The notes under the pieces were generated by a model that searched no databases, had not been told where the DNA came from, and worked only from the letters and a program-made list of their open reading frames with translations. A DNA stretch of 64,000 bases, taken from positions 6,944,001-7,008,000 of the forward strand of contig NZ_JARZAE010000004.1 in assembly GCF_029892095.1 (NCBI RefSeq). The letters run 5' to 3'. The position numbers were made by a program, and so were the translations under genes. Positions 1 through 10,526 of the stretch are shown in pieces (the first letter of the stretch is position 1; each line of letters opens with the position of its first letter). This stretch comes from Kitasatospora sp. MAP12-44. GTDB taxonomy: Bacteria > Actinomycetota > Actinomycetes > Streptomycetales > Streptomycetaceae.

Positions 1-537
1 AGTGACGTGCTCAACAGCCAGGTCTCCGCCCTGAGCTCCGCCACCACCCTGGTCAGCATCACCATCGGCGGCAACGACGCGGGCTTCGCCAGCACCATGG
101 AGACCTGCGTGCTGGAGGGCACCAGCGCCTGTCTCAGCGCGGTGAACAGCGCGGAGGCCTACGCAAAGAGCACACTGCCCGGGCTGCTCGACCAGGTCTA
201 CTCGGCGATCCACGCCGACGCGCCGAACGCGCACGTCGTGGTGATGGGCTACCCGGAGCTCTACCAGATCGGCGGGAACTGCTGGTTCGGCATCGGCGAC
301 ACCTCGAGAAGCGCCATCAACGGCGCCGCCGACGCGCTGGACTCGGTGATAGCGCAGCACGCCGCCAAGGCCGGCTTCACCTTCGGTGACGTCCGCAGCA
401 GCTTCTCGGGCCACGAGATCTGCAACAGCGACCCCTGGCTGAACAGCACCACGTTCCCCATCGACGAGAGCTACCACCCCACCCAGAGCGGTCAGGAGTA
501 CGGCTACCTGCCCGTCTTCACCGCAGACGCCTCCTGA
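1..537 (+). CDS. SGNH/GDSL-family secreted hydrolase, 5' truncated
   Basis: C-terminal part of an SGNH hydrolase (esterase/lipase fold). The reading frame is open from base 1, so the true start lies upstream and the GTG at position 7 is only an internal codon. Seen: the block III oxyanion motif IGGND near the start, and the block V catalytic Asp/His region DESYHPTQSGQ near the end. Several cysteines (ETC, SAC, NCW, EIC) suit a disulfide-bonded exported enzyme. The block I catalytic Ser (GDSL) would lie outside the window. Substrate cannot be told. The gene ends just before a large palindromic terminator shared with the convergent chitinase gene. Confidence 0.85.
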   Translation, partial: SDVLNSQVSALSSATTLVSITIGGNDAGFASTMETCVLEGTSACLSAVNSAEAYAKSTLPGLLDQVYSAIHADAPNAHVVVMGYPELYQIGGNCWFGIGDTSRSAINGAADALDSVIAQHAAKAGFTFGDVRSSFSGHEICNSDPWLNSTTFPIDESYHPTQSGQEYGYLPVFTADAS

Positions 538-550
538 CCCGACCTCAAGG

Positions 551-592
551 CGCCGCCGCCCCCGAGCAGTCGACTGCTCGGGGGCGGCGGCG
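551..592. terminator. Perfect palindromic bidirectional terminator
   Basis: Two 21-base arms with no intervening loop form a perfect 42-bp palindrome centred on AGTCGACT. It lies between two convergent genes, 13 bp past one stop codon and 11 bp past the other, so it should act in both directions. There is no T-tract, as is usual for actinomycete terminators. Confidence 0.85.
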
Positions 593-603
593 TGCTGCGA
601 CGG

Positions 604-1921
604 TCAGCAGGGTCCGTCGTCGCCCCAGACTCCCCACTGGCCGCTGGCGGTCGGAATCTCGTTCAGCGTCCACCACTTGGCGTGGTAGTTGTGCCCGCTG
701 TAGGAGACCTTGCTGCCCGCGGTGTAGGTGGTGGTCGCACTCCACGGCGCGGCCGTGCAGGTCCCGCCACCCGGGGAGGTGGGGGGAGTGGTGGGCGGAG
801 TGGCCGGCGGGGTGGTGGGAGGCGTGGTGGGCGGCGTCGCACCGGCGAACTTCACCGTGTACTTGGTGAAGTCCCAGTCGTTCTGCGTCACGCTGGAGCA
901 GGCGCCGGAGAGCCCGGGGTCGACCGCCCCGGTGCACTGCCGGTCCCGGTTGACGGACCAGAAGGTGTAGCGGGCCAACCCGTGCGCGGTGGCGAAGTCC
1001 AGCACGGTCTGGAAGTCGGCCTGGGTGAAGTACTCGGCCGCGTCGGTGCGCCCGTTCATCATCGAGACGCCCTCGTGGGCGTAGGCGGTGGCCGCGTCCC
1101 AGCCGAAGGTGCTCTGCAGGATGCCGTTGAAGCTGACCAGCGCGGCGGTCTGTGCGGCACCGCCGTTGAAGCCGCCGTCGAAGGGCATGATCGAGAAGTT
1201 GTTCGGCGTGAAGCCCTGCGACTTCGCCTCGTTGAGCATCTGGGTGCCGAACCAGCCGGTCCCGGCGGTGGTGCCGGCGGTGGTGATCGAGATGTAGATG
1301 CCGGGGTTGTCCTGTTGGAGGATCCTGGCCGCGCCGATCTCGTTGTGGATCGCCGCGGTGTTCTCGTACTCCGGCTCCTCCAGGTCGAAGTCGATGGCGT
1401 GCAGGCCGTACTTGGTGACCACCTTCTGGTACGCGGCGGCGGTGGCCTCGGGCGTGCCGCAGCCCTGGCCCAGCTTGTTGCCGCCGTAGCCGCCGAAGGA
1501 GACCGAGACGTCCCCGCCCTTGCTGCGGATGGTCTGGATCACGGCGGGCATGGTGGTGTCGGTGTCGATCGAGGAGGTGCCGCCCCAGGCCGGCGTACAG
1601 CCGCCGGAGTCCAGCACGAAGGCCAGCTGGAAGGCCTTCTGGCCGGTCGCGTCCATCACCCGCGGCGGCGTCCGGCGGGGTGTTGTCCTCGGGCATCAGG
1701 TACGGCGCCGAGGCGTACCAGTTGCTGCCCAGCGCACCGGCGGTGGCCGCGGTGGTGGTCGTGGCGAGCGCGGAGCCGCCGGACGCGACGGCGGCCAGGC
1801 CGCCCGCGAGCAGGCTGAGGCCGGCGACGAGCGCAGCGGTGCGACGGCGGCGTGCGCCGGGGGCGCGGACGGCGGCGGGGGCGGGGAGGGCTGAGGTGGG
1901 AGCTGGCGTGGCGCGATCCAT
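604..1921 (-). pseudogene. GH18 chitinase with C-terminal chitin-binding module, frameshifted
   Basis: Secreted chitinase in two frames. The start at 1921 has a GGAGAG ribosome site and gives an Arg-rich n-region, a hydrophobic core and a mature start around residues SNWYASAPYLMPED. At the C run 1659-1661 (GGG on the coding strand) one extra base moves the rest out of frame. Removing one G restores a continuous protein running PPDAAAVMDATGQKAF. Downstream are the GH18 active-site strand IDFDLEE with its catalytic Glu, a long Thr-Pro linker and a ChtBD3 (CBM5/12) module with AKWWT and flanking cysteines. Everything else looks intact, so this is a very recent mutation, a phase-variable tract or a sequencing error. 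Confidence 0.85.
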
Positions 1922-2084
1922 CGGGACTCTCCAGTGGGCGGCAGTGGGGGAGCCGTCCCGCGCGATGTGGGGGCGCGCGGGGCGGCTGGCGCACGAACGT
2001 CCCATAAAAATGGACTAGACCAACTCGGCGGTCAAGAGGCAGCGCGGCCGCTTACCCTGTTCTTAAGGTTCCAAGGACGGACGG

Positions 2085-3911
2085 TCAGGGGGTGTAGAGC
2101 TCCTCGATGTCCGCCGCGTACCAGTCCTCGATGGCCTTGCGGCGCAGCTTCAGCGAGGGGGTCAGCAGCCCCTGCTCGACGGTGAAGTCCCTTGGCAGCA
2201 GGCGAAAGGCGCGGATCGACTCGGCGCGCGAGACGGCGGTGTTGGCGGCGGCCACCGCACGCTGGATCTCGGCGTGCAGCTCCTCGTCGGCCAGCGTGCT
2301 CCACTCGTCCTGCGGGGGGCGGCGGTGCGTCTGCCGCCAGTGCTCCAGCGCCCTGGCGTCCAGGGTGATCAGCGCCGCCACGTACGGCCGGTTGTCGCCG
2401 ACCACCAGGCACTGGGAGACCAGCGGATGGATCCGCACCCGCTCCTCCAGCGCCGCGGGCGCCAGGTTCTTGCCGCTGCTGGTGACGATCAGCTCCTTCT
2501 TGCGGCCGATGATGGTCAGGTAGCCGTCCTGGTCGAGCGAGCCGAGGTCGCCGGTGGCGAACCAGCCGTCGCGCAGCGCCTCGGCCGTGCAGCGCGGGTG
2601 GTTGAGGTAGCCGACGAAGACGCAGGCGCCGCGCACCCAGACCTCGCCGTCCTCGGCGATCACCAGCGAGGCGCCGGGCACCGGCCTGCCGACCGTGCCG
2701 AACTTGGGCTTGCCGGCCGGGTTGGCGGTGATCGCCGCCGACGTCTCGGTCAGCCCGTAGCCCTCGTAGACGGTCATCCCGGCGCCCGCGAAGAAGAGCC
2801 CGAGGTCGCGGCTGAGCGTGGAGCCGCCGCACATCACATTGCGCACCCGGCCTCCCAATGCGGCCCGGATCCGCTGGTAGACCATCCGGTCGAAGGCGAG
2901 GTGGCGGGCCCGCAGCCCCGGCCCGGGCCCGGTGCCGTGGCCCAGCGCCCGGCGCTCGTTGGCCCGCGCCCAGCGGATCGCCACCTCGGCGGCCCGCTCG
3001 AAGAGTTCGCCGCGCCCGGCCACCTCGGCGGCGTGCCGGGCCTGCGCGTAGAGCTTCTCGAATACATAGGGGACGGCGTGCAGGAAGGTCGGGCGGAACG
3101 AGGCCAGCGCGGGCAGCAGCGCGTCCGAGCCGAGGTCGCCGACGTGGCCGATCCGCACCCCGCCGCGCAGCGCGGCGACCTGCACCATCCGTCCGTAGAC
3201 GTGCGCGAGCGGAAGGAAGAGGAGTGAGCTGGCCTGCTCGCTGCTGTTCTCGTTGAAGAGCCCGCTCCAGCCGGCCAGCACGTTGTCCGCCTCGGCGGTG
3301 AAGTTGCCGTGCGTCAGCAGGCAGCCCTTGGGACGGCCGGTGGTCCCGGAGGTGTAGATGACGGTGGCGATCGACTCGGCGGTGACCGCCAGGCGCTGGC
3401 GGTGCACCAGGGCGTCGGGGACGGATCGGCCGTCCTCCACGAGCCGCGCCACGCAGCCCTCGTCCAGTTGCCAGATGTCGGCCAGGTGCGGCAGAGCGTC
3501 GCAGACCGCTCCGACCGTCATCGCGTGGTCCTCGTGCTCGACCACGCAGGCCACCGCATGGGTCTCGGCGAGGATCCAGCGGACCTGCTCGGCGGCGGCG
3601 GTCGGGTAGACCGGTACCGAGATCGCGCCGATCGACCAGAGGGCGTAGTCGAACACCGTCCACTCGTACCTGGTCCGCGACATCAGGGCGACCCGGTCGC
3701 CGAAGCGCACGCCGCGGGCGAGTAAGCCCTTGGCCAGAGCGAGGACTTCGTCGCGGAAGCGCAGCGCGCTCACATCGGTCCAGCCGCCGCGGTCCGCGCT
3801 GCGCCTGGAGTACAGCAGCAGGTCGGGGCTGTGCTCGGCGCTCTCGTACACCGAGTCCGCGAGCCCGCCCGGCGCGGGCGGTGCCAGCGGCGGGGTGCTC
3901 AGCTCGTGCAC
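2085..3911 (-). CDS. Long-chain fatty acid--CoA ligase (AMP-forming)
   Basis: ANL-superfamily acyl-CoA synthetase of 608 residues, the usual size for FadD15-like enzymes. It activates fatty acids to acyl-AMP and then acyl-CoA in the cytoplasm. Seen: the P-loop TSGTTGRPKG (about residues 187-196), the adenine motif EGYGLTETS, the ATP-binding TGDLGSLDQDGYL, and the hinge/catalytic-Lys region GRKKELIVTSSGKN. The GTG start at 3911 has an ideal AGGAGG eight bases upstream. It is a single-gene unit, divergent from the conservon. Confidence 0.93.
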   Translation of the reverse strand: MHELSTPPLAPPAPGGLADSVYESAEHSPDLLLYSRRSADRGGWTDVSALRFRDEVLALAKGLLARGVRFGDRVALMSRTRYEWTVFDYALWSIGAISVPVYPTAAAEQVRWILAETHAVACVVEHEDHAMTVGAVCDALPHLADIWQLDEGCVARLVEDGRSVPDALVHRQRLAVTAESIATVIYTSGTTGRPKGCLLTHGNFTAEADNVLAGWSGLFNENSSEQASSLLFLPLAHVYGRMVQVAALRGGVRIGHVGDLGSDALLPALASFRPTFLHAVPYVFEKLYAQARHAAEVAGRGELFERAAEVAIRWARANERRALGHGTGPGPGLRARHLAFDRMVYQRIRAALGGRVRNVMCGGSTLSRDLGLFFAGAGMTVYEGYGLTETSAAITANPAGKPKFGTVGRPVPGASLVIAEDGEVWVRGACVFVGYLNHPRCTAEALRDGWFATGDLGSLDQDGYLTIIGRKKELIVTSSGKNLAPAALEERVRIHPLVSQCLVVGDNRPYVAALITLDARALEHWRQTHRRPPQDEWSTLADEELHAEIQRAVAAANTAVSRAESIRAFRLLPRDFTVEQGLLTPSLKLRRKAIEDWYAADIEELYTP

Positions 3912-4237
3912 GATCCTCCTGGCCGTCTCCGCCCCTGCCGGGGCCCGGGTTTGAAGCTATCGGATCGTGGCGGCGCTGCCCAGGGCTGTGTGGATCCCTG
4001 CGCCGGATCGGCACCAGCTGGGACCGGTTGTGCCAGTGGTCATGCGCCTGCCAACGACAGTTGTGCAGTCTTCTCAAACCCCTGCTCCGGACCCCTTCGA
4101 ACGAGCATGGAAGGAGTAGTAAGCTCGCGCAGATCCACCGGCTTGACGCATCCGTCGGGCCTGCTCGGCCTGCCGTATGCCCCGCTCGCCCGATGTGGAC
4201 CGACCGTCCACCCCGGGCACATCCGACCGAGGACTTC

Positions 4238-6880
4238 ATGCGTCTGCGCAGCAGCTCGATCCGCGCGAAGATCATCGCGCTGCTCCTGGTGCCCATCGTC
4301 GCGCTCGTGGGCCTGTGGGCCTACGCCACGCTGGCGACCACCAGCGACGTCTGGAACCAGCTGGCTGCCGCATCGACCTACCAGACCTTCGGCGCGCCGG
4401 TGGACCAGCTGACCCGCGATCTGCAGGTCGAACGCCGGGCCGCCGTCCTCCTGCTGGCCAGGCCTCAGGCGGAGGGCGTCCAGGACGACTACCAGAAGGC
4501 CCAGACCGTCACCGACCAGGATCTGCAGGCCCTGCAGAGCCGGCTCAGCGGCTCGGACGCCGGCAAGCTCAGCGCCGCCGAGCGGGCCCGGCTCCAGGAC
4601 GTGCTCGCGGTGAGCGGCCAGCTCGCCGTGCTGCGCGGCCAGGTCGGGCGCAACGGGGTGGCCTGGGAGTTCGCGCTCAGCCAGTACAGCGACCTGGTCA
4701 AGCCCAGCTTCGACTTCCAGGGCGCCTTCATCAGCGCCCAGAGCGGCCAACTGCCCCGCCAGGGGACCATCCTGATCGAACTGGGCCGGGCCCGCGAGTA
4801 CCTCTCCCAGGAGGACGCGGCGATGGAGGGCCTGCAGGCCAGCGCCGTGCCCAGCGCGGGGGAGTACCAGCTGGTGCTCGACCCGATGCACGACCAGCAG
4901 GCCCTGTTCACCGTCTACATAGGCGAGTTGGACCCGGCCGACCAGGCGGCCTACCAGACCGTCAGGTCCGGCGCGGACTGGGCCGAACTGGACCTCGCCG
5001 AGCGGGAGTTCCAGAGCTCCACCGACCCGACCTTCGCCGCCCGCGACCTCGGTACGCAGGCCTGGCGGCGCACCGCCGATCTGACCCTGGACGACATCGC
5101 GGGGGTCAACACCCAACTGGCCGACAGCATCGGCGCCCGAGCCACCTCCTATGCGATGGGCCTGGTCTGGCGCGGGGCGATAGCCGGTGTGGTCGGCCTG
5201 CTGGCGATCGTGCTCACCATCATGATCTCCTTCCGGATCGGCCGAGGCCTGGTCCGCGAGCTGATCGGCCTGCGCAACGCGGCCAACGAGCTGGCCGGCT
5301 CGCGGCTGCCCTCGGTGATGCGCCGGCTGCGGCACGGCGAGCTGGTGGACCTCGCCGCTGAGACGCCGGATCTGGACTTCGGCTCGGCCGAGATAGGCCA
5401 GGTCGGCCGCGCCCTCAACTCCGTGCAGCGGGCCGCGATCCAGGCCGCAGTGGAGCAGGCCGACCTGCGGCGCGGTGTCTCCGCGGTCTTCGTCAACCTG
5501 GCCCGGCGCAGCCAGGTGCTGCTGCACCGGCAGCTGACCCTGCTGGACACCATGGAGAGGCGCACCGAGGACCCGGCCGAACTGGACGACCTCTTCAAGC
5601 TGGACCACCTGACCACCCGTATGCGCCGGCACGCCGAGGGCCTGATCATCCTCTCCGGCGGTTCGCCGGGCCGGGCCTGGCGCAAGCCGGTGCGGATGGT
5701 CGACGTGGTCCGCGCGGCGGTCGGCGAGGTGGAGGACTACGCCCGAGTCATCGTCCGGCCGTTCCCCGGCACCGGGCTGCTCGGCAGCGCGGTCGCCGAC
5801 GTCACCCACCTGATCGCCGAACTCGTCGAGAACGCCGCGGTCTTCTCGCCCCCGCAGACCCAGGTGACGGTGCAGGGCGAGGTGGTCGCGCACGGCTTCG
5901 CGCTGGAGATCGACGACCGCGGGCTCGGGCTGAGCGAGTCGGCGCTCGCGGAGATCAACCAACGGCTTGAGGTGGAGCAGGAGTTCGACCTCGCCGACAC
6001 CGACCGGCTGGGGCTCTTCGTGGTCAGCCGGCTGGCCCGGCGGCACGGCATCCGGGTGCAGCTGCGGCCCTCGCCGTACGGCGGGACGAGTGCGGTGGTG
6101 CTGATCCCGCGCGAGTTGCTGGCCGACGTGTCGGGCGGGATCGCCGAGCCGCCTGCCGCCGTCCCTGCTCCCGCTCCCGTTGCTGCTTCTGCTCCCTCCC
6201 CTGGTCCCGCTGTCGCTCCCGCGCGGCAGCGCGAGTTGGTGGCGGTGGCCGGTGGTGAGGGCGGGCCGCGGCGGTTGGAGCCGAGGGTGAAGGGCCAGCA
6301 GCGGTCGGTCACCGGTCCGAAGCCGGCCGCCGCCGAGCCCGCGCGGACGCCCGGAGGGCTGCCGCGGCGGCGGGCGACCGGCGGACCGGTCCTGGTGCCC
6401 GCCTCCGGCGGCACCGGTCGGCACCGGCGCCCCGGCCAGGACGCGGACCCCGCACCTGCTGAGTCAGCTCCGGCGTCGCCTGCCGTGGCTGCCTCGCCGG
6501 ACGCCCCGGCCGACCCGCCGGGCGGTGGGCTGCTGCCACGTCGGGTCCGACAGGCCAATCTGGCACCGCAGTTGAAGGACGCCGCCGGCCGCGCCGAACA
6601 GCCGGAGCAGGCCGTCCGCGAGCGGTCGCCGGAGGAGGCCCGGGCCACCTTCGCCTCGTTCCAGCGCGGCTTCAGTCGCGGTCGGGCGGATCCCGGGCGC
6701 CCGGCTCGGGCCCCTGCTGCGACCCCCGCGCCCCCTGCGCCTCCTGTACCGTCGCCGGCCGCCCCCGCGCCGTCGGTCCGCGACGTGCGCCGGGCGCTGA
6801 CCTCCTCTCCCGTACCACCGGCTCTGCCGGCAGCTCCACGACCAGCACCACCCGCAGCACTGGAAGGACATGATCGATGA
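4238..6880 (+). CDS. cvnA: Conservon sensor histidine kinase-like protein CvnA
   Basis: Membrane sensor ATPase, 880 residues. The ATG at 4238 is chosen because a transmembrane segment follows directly (about residues 12-34) after Arg/Lys residues. An extracytoplasmic nitrate-sensor-type helical region runs to about residue 310, where a second membrane helix begins. Then come a HAMP-like stretch and a HATPase domain with HLIAELVENAAVFSPP near residue 524. No clear phospho-acceptor H-box is seen, as is common for CvnA proteins. The last 240 residues are Pro/Ala-rich and disordered. It overlaps the next gene by ATGA, so it is translationally coupled. In S. coelicolor such proteins form a membrane-linked, G-protein-like complex with CvnB-D. 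Confidence 0.9.
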   Translation: MRLRSSSIRAKIIALLLVPIVALVGLWAYATLATTSDVWNQLAAASTYQTFGAPVDQLTRDLQVERRAAVLLLARPQAEGVQDDYQKAQTVTDQDLQALQSRLSGSDAGKLSAAERARLQDVLAVSGQLAVLRGQVGRNGVAWEFALSQYSDLVKPSFDFQGAFISAQSGQLPRQGTILIELGRAREYLSQEDAAMEGLQASAVPSAGEYQLVLDPMHDQQALFTVYIGELDPADQAAYQTVRSGADWAELDLAEREFQSSTDPTFAARDLGTQAWRRTADLTLDDIAGVNTQLADSIGARATSYAMGLVWRGAIAGVVGLLAIVLTIMISFRIGRGLVRELIGLRNAANELAGSRLPSVMRRLRHGELVDLAAETPDLDFGSAEIGQVGRALNSVQRAAIQAAVEQADLRRGVSAVFVNLARRSQVLLHRQLTLLDTMERRTEDPAELDDLFKLDHLTTRMRRHAEGLIILSGGSPGRAWRKPVRMVDVVRAAVGEVEDYARVIVRPFPGTGLLGSAVADVTHLIAELVENAAVFSPPQTQVTVQGEVVAHGFALEIDDRGLGLSESALAEINQRLEVEQEFDLADTDRLGLFVVSRLARRHGIRVQLRPSPYGGTSAVVLIPRELLADVSGGIAEPPAAVPAPAPVAASAPSPGPAVAPARQRELVAVAGGEGGPRRLEPRVKGQQRSVTGPKPAAAEPARTPGGLPRRRATGGPVLVPASGGTGRHRRPGQDADPAPAESAPASPAVAASPDAPADPPGGGLLPRRVRQANLAPQLKDAAGRAEQPEQAVRERSPEEARATFASFQRGFSRGRADPGRPARAPAATPAPPAPPVPSPAAPAPSVRDVRRALTSSPVPPALPAAPRPAPPAALEGHDR

Positions 6881-7284
6881 CCGCAATGACCCCGCCGTCC
6901 GGCGACCTGAACTGGCTCCTGGACGACCTGGTAGGACGGGTCGCCTCGTTGCGGCACGCGGTCATCCTCTCCAGTGACGGTCTGGCCACCGGCGCCTCGC
7001 AGGCACTGGGCCGGGAGGACGCCGAGCACCTGGCTGCGGTCGCGGCCGGCTTCCACAGCCTGGCCAAGGGTGCCGGCCGGCACTTCGGGGTGGGCGGTGT
7101 GCGGCAGACCATGATCGAGCTGGACGAGGCCTTCCTCTTCATCACGGCTGCCGGGGACGGCAGTTGCCTGGCCGTGCTGTGCGACGCGGAGGCCGACATC
7201 GGCCAGATCGCCTATGAGATGGCGTTGTTGGTCAAGCGGGTCGGCGAGCACCTGGCCTCGGATCCGCGGACGCCGACCGGATGA
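6877..7284 (+). CDS. cvnB: Roadblock/LC7 domain protein CvnB
   Basis: 135 residues, a single roadblock/LC7 fold (DLNWLLDDLVGRVASL at the N-terminus, LCDAEADIGQIAYEM near the end). Such proteins act as GTPase-regulating or scaffold subunits. In the conservon CvnB is thought to bridge the kinase and the small GTPase. It overlaps the genes on both sides by ATGA, so the four products should be made in step. Confidence 0.95.
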   Translation: MTAMTPPSGDLNWLLDDLVGRVASLRHAVILSSDGLATGASQALGREDAEHLAAVAAGFHSLAKGAGRHFGVGGVRQTMIELDEAFLFITAAGDGSCLAVLCDAEADIGQIAYEMALLVKRVGEHLASDPRTPTG

Positions 7285-7697
7285 GAGGCTCGGGGGTGGG
7301 CGGCCCAGCAGCCGCGGACGAGCAGTGGTTCGATGACGAGGCGGGGCCGATGGTCCGGCTCTTCTCGATGACCCGTGGTCGGACCAGGCCGGTCGGCGAC
7401 GGCTTCTTCGACCTGATCTCCATGATCGCGCTGCGTGATTCGGCCGATCGGAACGACCAACTGCCCACCCCTGTCCTGGATCCCGAGCACCACGCGATCC
7501 TGGACCTGTGCCGGCGCGGGGCACTCACCGTTGCCGAGCTCGGCTCGTACACCGACCTGCCGGTCAGTGTGGTGCGGGTGCTGCTCGGCGACCTGCACGA
7601 CGCCGAGCTGATCGACGTCACCCGCCCCGTCCCGCTCGCCGAACTCCCGGACGAGCGCCTGCTCCGGGAAGTGATCAATGGACTCCGTGCGCTCTGA
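7281..7697 (+). CDS. cvnC: DUF742 protein CvnC
   Basis: 138 residues with the DUF742 pattern: VRLFSMTRGRTRPVG in the N-terminal third, then a winged-helix-like segment (LTVAELGSYTDLPVSVVRVLL). This is the third conservon component; its biochemical role is not settled. Its 3' end overlaps the next gene by 20 bases. Confidence 0.95.
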   Translation: MRGSGVGGPAAADEQWFDDEAGPMVRLFSMTRGRTRPVGDGFFDLISMIALRDSADRNDQLPTPVLDPEHHAILDLCRRGALTVAELGSYTDLPVSVVRVLLGDLHDAELIDVTRPVPLAELPDERLLREVINGLRAL

Positions 7698-8316
7698 CCG
7701 CTCTGGCGCCGTTGCTGATGCCATTTCTGATGCATCGTCAATCCAGCGGCGTCCCAGTGGTATTCCCGGTGCGCAGGCGGTCGCGCTGAAGATCCTGGTG
7801 GCGGGCGGATTCGGGGTGGGCAAGACCACTCTGGTCGGCGCGGTGAGCGAGATCCGTCCGCTGCGTACCGAGGAGCGGCTCAGCGAGCTGGGCCGGTCCT
7901 TCGACGACACGGCTGGGGTGGAGGCCAAGCGCACCACCACGGTGGCGATGGACTTCGGCCGGATCGACCTGCGCCCCGGGCTGGCCCTCTACCTCTTCGG
8001 CACTCCCGGACAGGACCGGTTCTGGTTCGTCTGGGACGAGTTGGCGCTCGGCGCCTTGGGGGCGCTGGTGCTGGCCGACACCCGCAGGCTCGCCGACTGC
8101 TTCCCCTCGGTGGACTTCTTCGAGCGGCGCGGCATCCCGTTCGTGGTCGCGGTCAACTGCTTCGAGGACACCGAGGTCTTCGCCGTCGAGGACGTCAGGG
8201 CCGCGCTCGACCTCGACCCCGGAGTCCCGGTGGTGCTCTGCGACGCGCGGCGCCGCGAGGACGGCAAGGAGCTGCTGGTCCGGCTCGTCCAGCACGCCGC
8301 CGATCGCCGCCGCTGA
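7678..8316 (+). CDS. cvnD: Conservon small GTPase CvnD
   Basis: 212 residues, a Ras-like GTP-binding protein of the Streptomyces CvnD type. Seen: the P-loop GGFGVGKTTL, a switch-II region FGTPGQDRFWFVWDEL, and an NCFED segment where the base-specifying N/TKxD motif is expected, which is relaxed as in other CvnD proteins. It completes a cvnABCD set. No cytochrome P450 gene follows, unlike the larger conservons. Confidence 0.95.
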   Translation: MDSVRSDRSGAVADAISDASSIQRRPSGIPGAQAVALKILVAGGFGVGKTTLVGAVSEIRPLRTEERLSELGRSFDDTAGVEAKRTTTVAMDFGRIDLRPGLALYLFGTPGQDRFWFVWDELALGALGALVLADTRRLADCFPSVDFFERRGIPFVVAVNCFEDTEVFAVEDVRAALDLDPGVPVVLCDARRREDGKELLVRLVQHAADRRR

Positions 8317-8516
8317 GCGGGCGGTCGGTTTGCAGGTCGCGCAGCCCACGGGCTGGACACGGAGTTGCCCTGCGGGCGGTCGGCGTGGAACGCTTGGATC
8401 ATCACACCGAGGCGCGCGACCCGCGCCGGGCGGATCGTTGGGGGAGGCGAGTCATGAGTGCGCAGCGTTTGCCGGCGATGCCGTGCCGCGCCGTCGGCAT
8501 CTGCTTCAATGGGGGC

Positions 8517-8645
8517 ATGCACACCACCGTGGACAGCAGCCGAGGCCGTCAGGACCTCGAGCCGTTCTGGCCGTCCCGGCAGCCGCACCTCTTCGACCAG
8601 ACCTGTCCGGGCTCGCCTCGCGCGTCCCGGACCGCCCGCAGCTGA
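8517..8645 (+). CDS. Possible 42-residue leader ORF upstream of the winged-helix gene
   Basis: In the 424-bp gap after cvnD a short ORF starts with ATG directly after GGGGGC and encodes a Pro/Arg-rich 42-residue peptide containing PFWPSRQPHLFDQ. It ends 95 bp before the next gene. It may be a leader peptide or chance. Nothing else is recognisable in the gap. Confidence 0.25.
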   Translation: MHTTVDSSRGRQDLEPFWPSRQPHLFDQTCPGSPRASRTARS

Positions 8646-8740
8646 CCGCAGGTCATCGACCCCCGCTCAGCTGAGGACCGCCGAGTCCGTCCGATGCGCA
8701 GACGATCCCCACCCACCGTCTCGCGCGAAAGAGCTGCCTC

Positions 8741-9463
8741 ATGTCCTCTTCCACTGCCATCCTCTCCGCTCCCGCCGCCACCCCGCACCTGCGGGCGGTC
8801 CGTTCGGTCTCCTCGGCGCCCTCGGCTGCCGAGCGATGGCATCCGGCCGCGGCACCCCGCACCTCAGCACCCCGGACCTCGGCGCAGCCGCCGAGCGCGG
8901 CGGCCCCGCTTGCCTCGGTGCCGCTCGCCTCGGTGCCGGTCGTCCCTGAGCTGCTCAACGCACTGCCGGCCGGCGCGGCGGTGGTCGCCGCACTTCCGCA
9001 CTCGGCCCTCTCGCAGGGTCTACTCGCCCAGTACGGTGCCCAGTTGGGCGTGCAGGGCGGCGCGCAGTCGCTGGTCGGCTACCTGGTGCTGGTGCCGACC
9101 GAGCCGGCGGCGGCCGTCGACCCGCTGCCCGTGCCCAGCGCCGCGCCGCAGCCGACGGCCAGGCCGGCGGCGCACGGGATCAGCGTCGACCTGGAGCGCC
9201 GAAGTGCCTATGTCGACGGGGAGTTGCTCGATCTTACCTACCTGGAGTTCGAGCTGCTCGCGCACCTGACCCAGCACCCGCAGCGGGTGCACACCCGGGA
9301 CTACCTGGTCACCGCGGTCTGGGGCTACGGCCACGTCGGCGACGGGCGCACGGTCGACGTGCACGTCGCGCGACTGCGGCGCAAGCTGGGCGCGGCGTAC
9401 CGCGACAGCATCGTCACGGTACGCCGAGTCGGCTACAAGTACGCGCCGGCCAGCGCTAGTTGA
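8741..9463 (+). CDS. Stand-alone OmpR/PhoB-type winged-helix transcription regulator
   Basis: 240 residues. The C-terminal 95 form a complete Trans_reg_C winged helix: LDLTYLEFELLAHL, then the recognition region RTVDVHVARLRRKL and the wing TVRRVGYKYAPA. The N-terminal 140 residues are Ala/Pro-rich and lack the receiver domain expected of a response regulator, so it cannot be a normal two-component output. Streptomyces encode several such orphan proteins. The ATG at 8741 follows a weak AAAGAG. Confidence 0.85.
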   Translation: MSSSTAILSAPAATPHLRAVRSVSSAPSAAERWHPAAAPRTSAPRTSAQPPSAAAPLASVPLASVPVVPELLNALPAGAAVVAALPHSALSQGLLAQYGAQLGVQGGAQSLVGYLVLVPTEPAAAVDPLPVPSAAPQPTARPAAHGISVDLERRSAYVDGELLDLTYLEFELLAHLTQHPQRVHTRDYLVTAVWGYGHVGDGRTVDVHVARLRRKLGAAYRDSIVTVRRVGYKYAPASAS

Positions 9464-9484
9464 TCCCTGCCCGGCCAGGCCTGC

Positions 9485-10474
<990 letters not shown>

Positions 10475-10526
10475 ACCGGCATCCTGCCAGGCCGGACCGG
10501 TCCGGCGGCGTTGGCGCAGTCTCCGG

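Noticed and set aside
592..2018. Plus-strand ORFs opposite the chitinase gene
   Set aside because: Gly/Arg-rich shadow translations of a GC-rich gene; the minus strand carries recognisable signal peptide, GH18 and chitin-binding motifs.
2032..4296. 754-codon minus-strand ORF over the acyl-CoA synthetase
   Set aside because: Arg-rich out-of-frame reading; the 2085-3911 frame has all ANL motifs.
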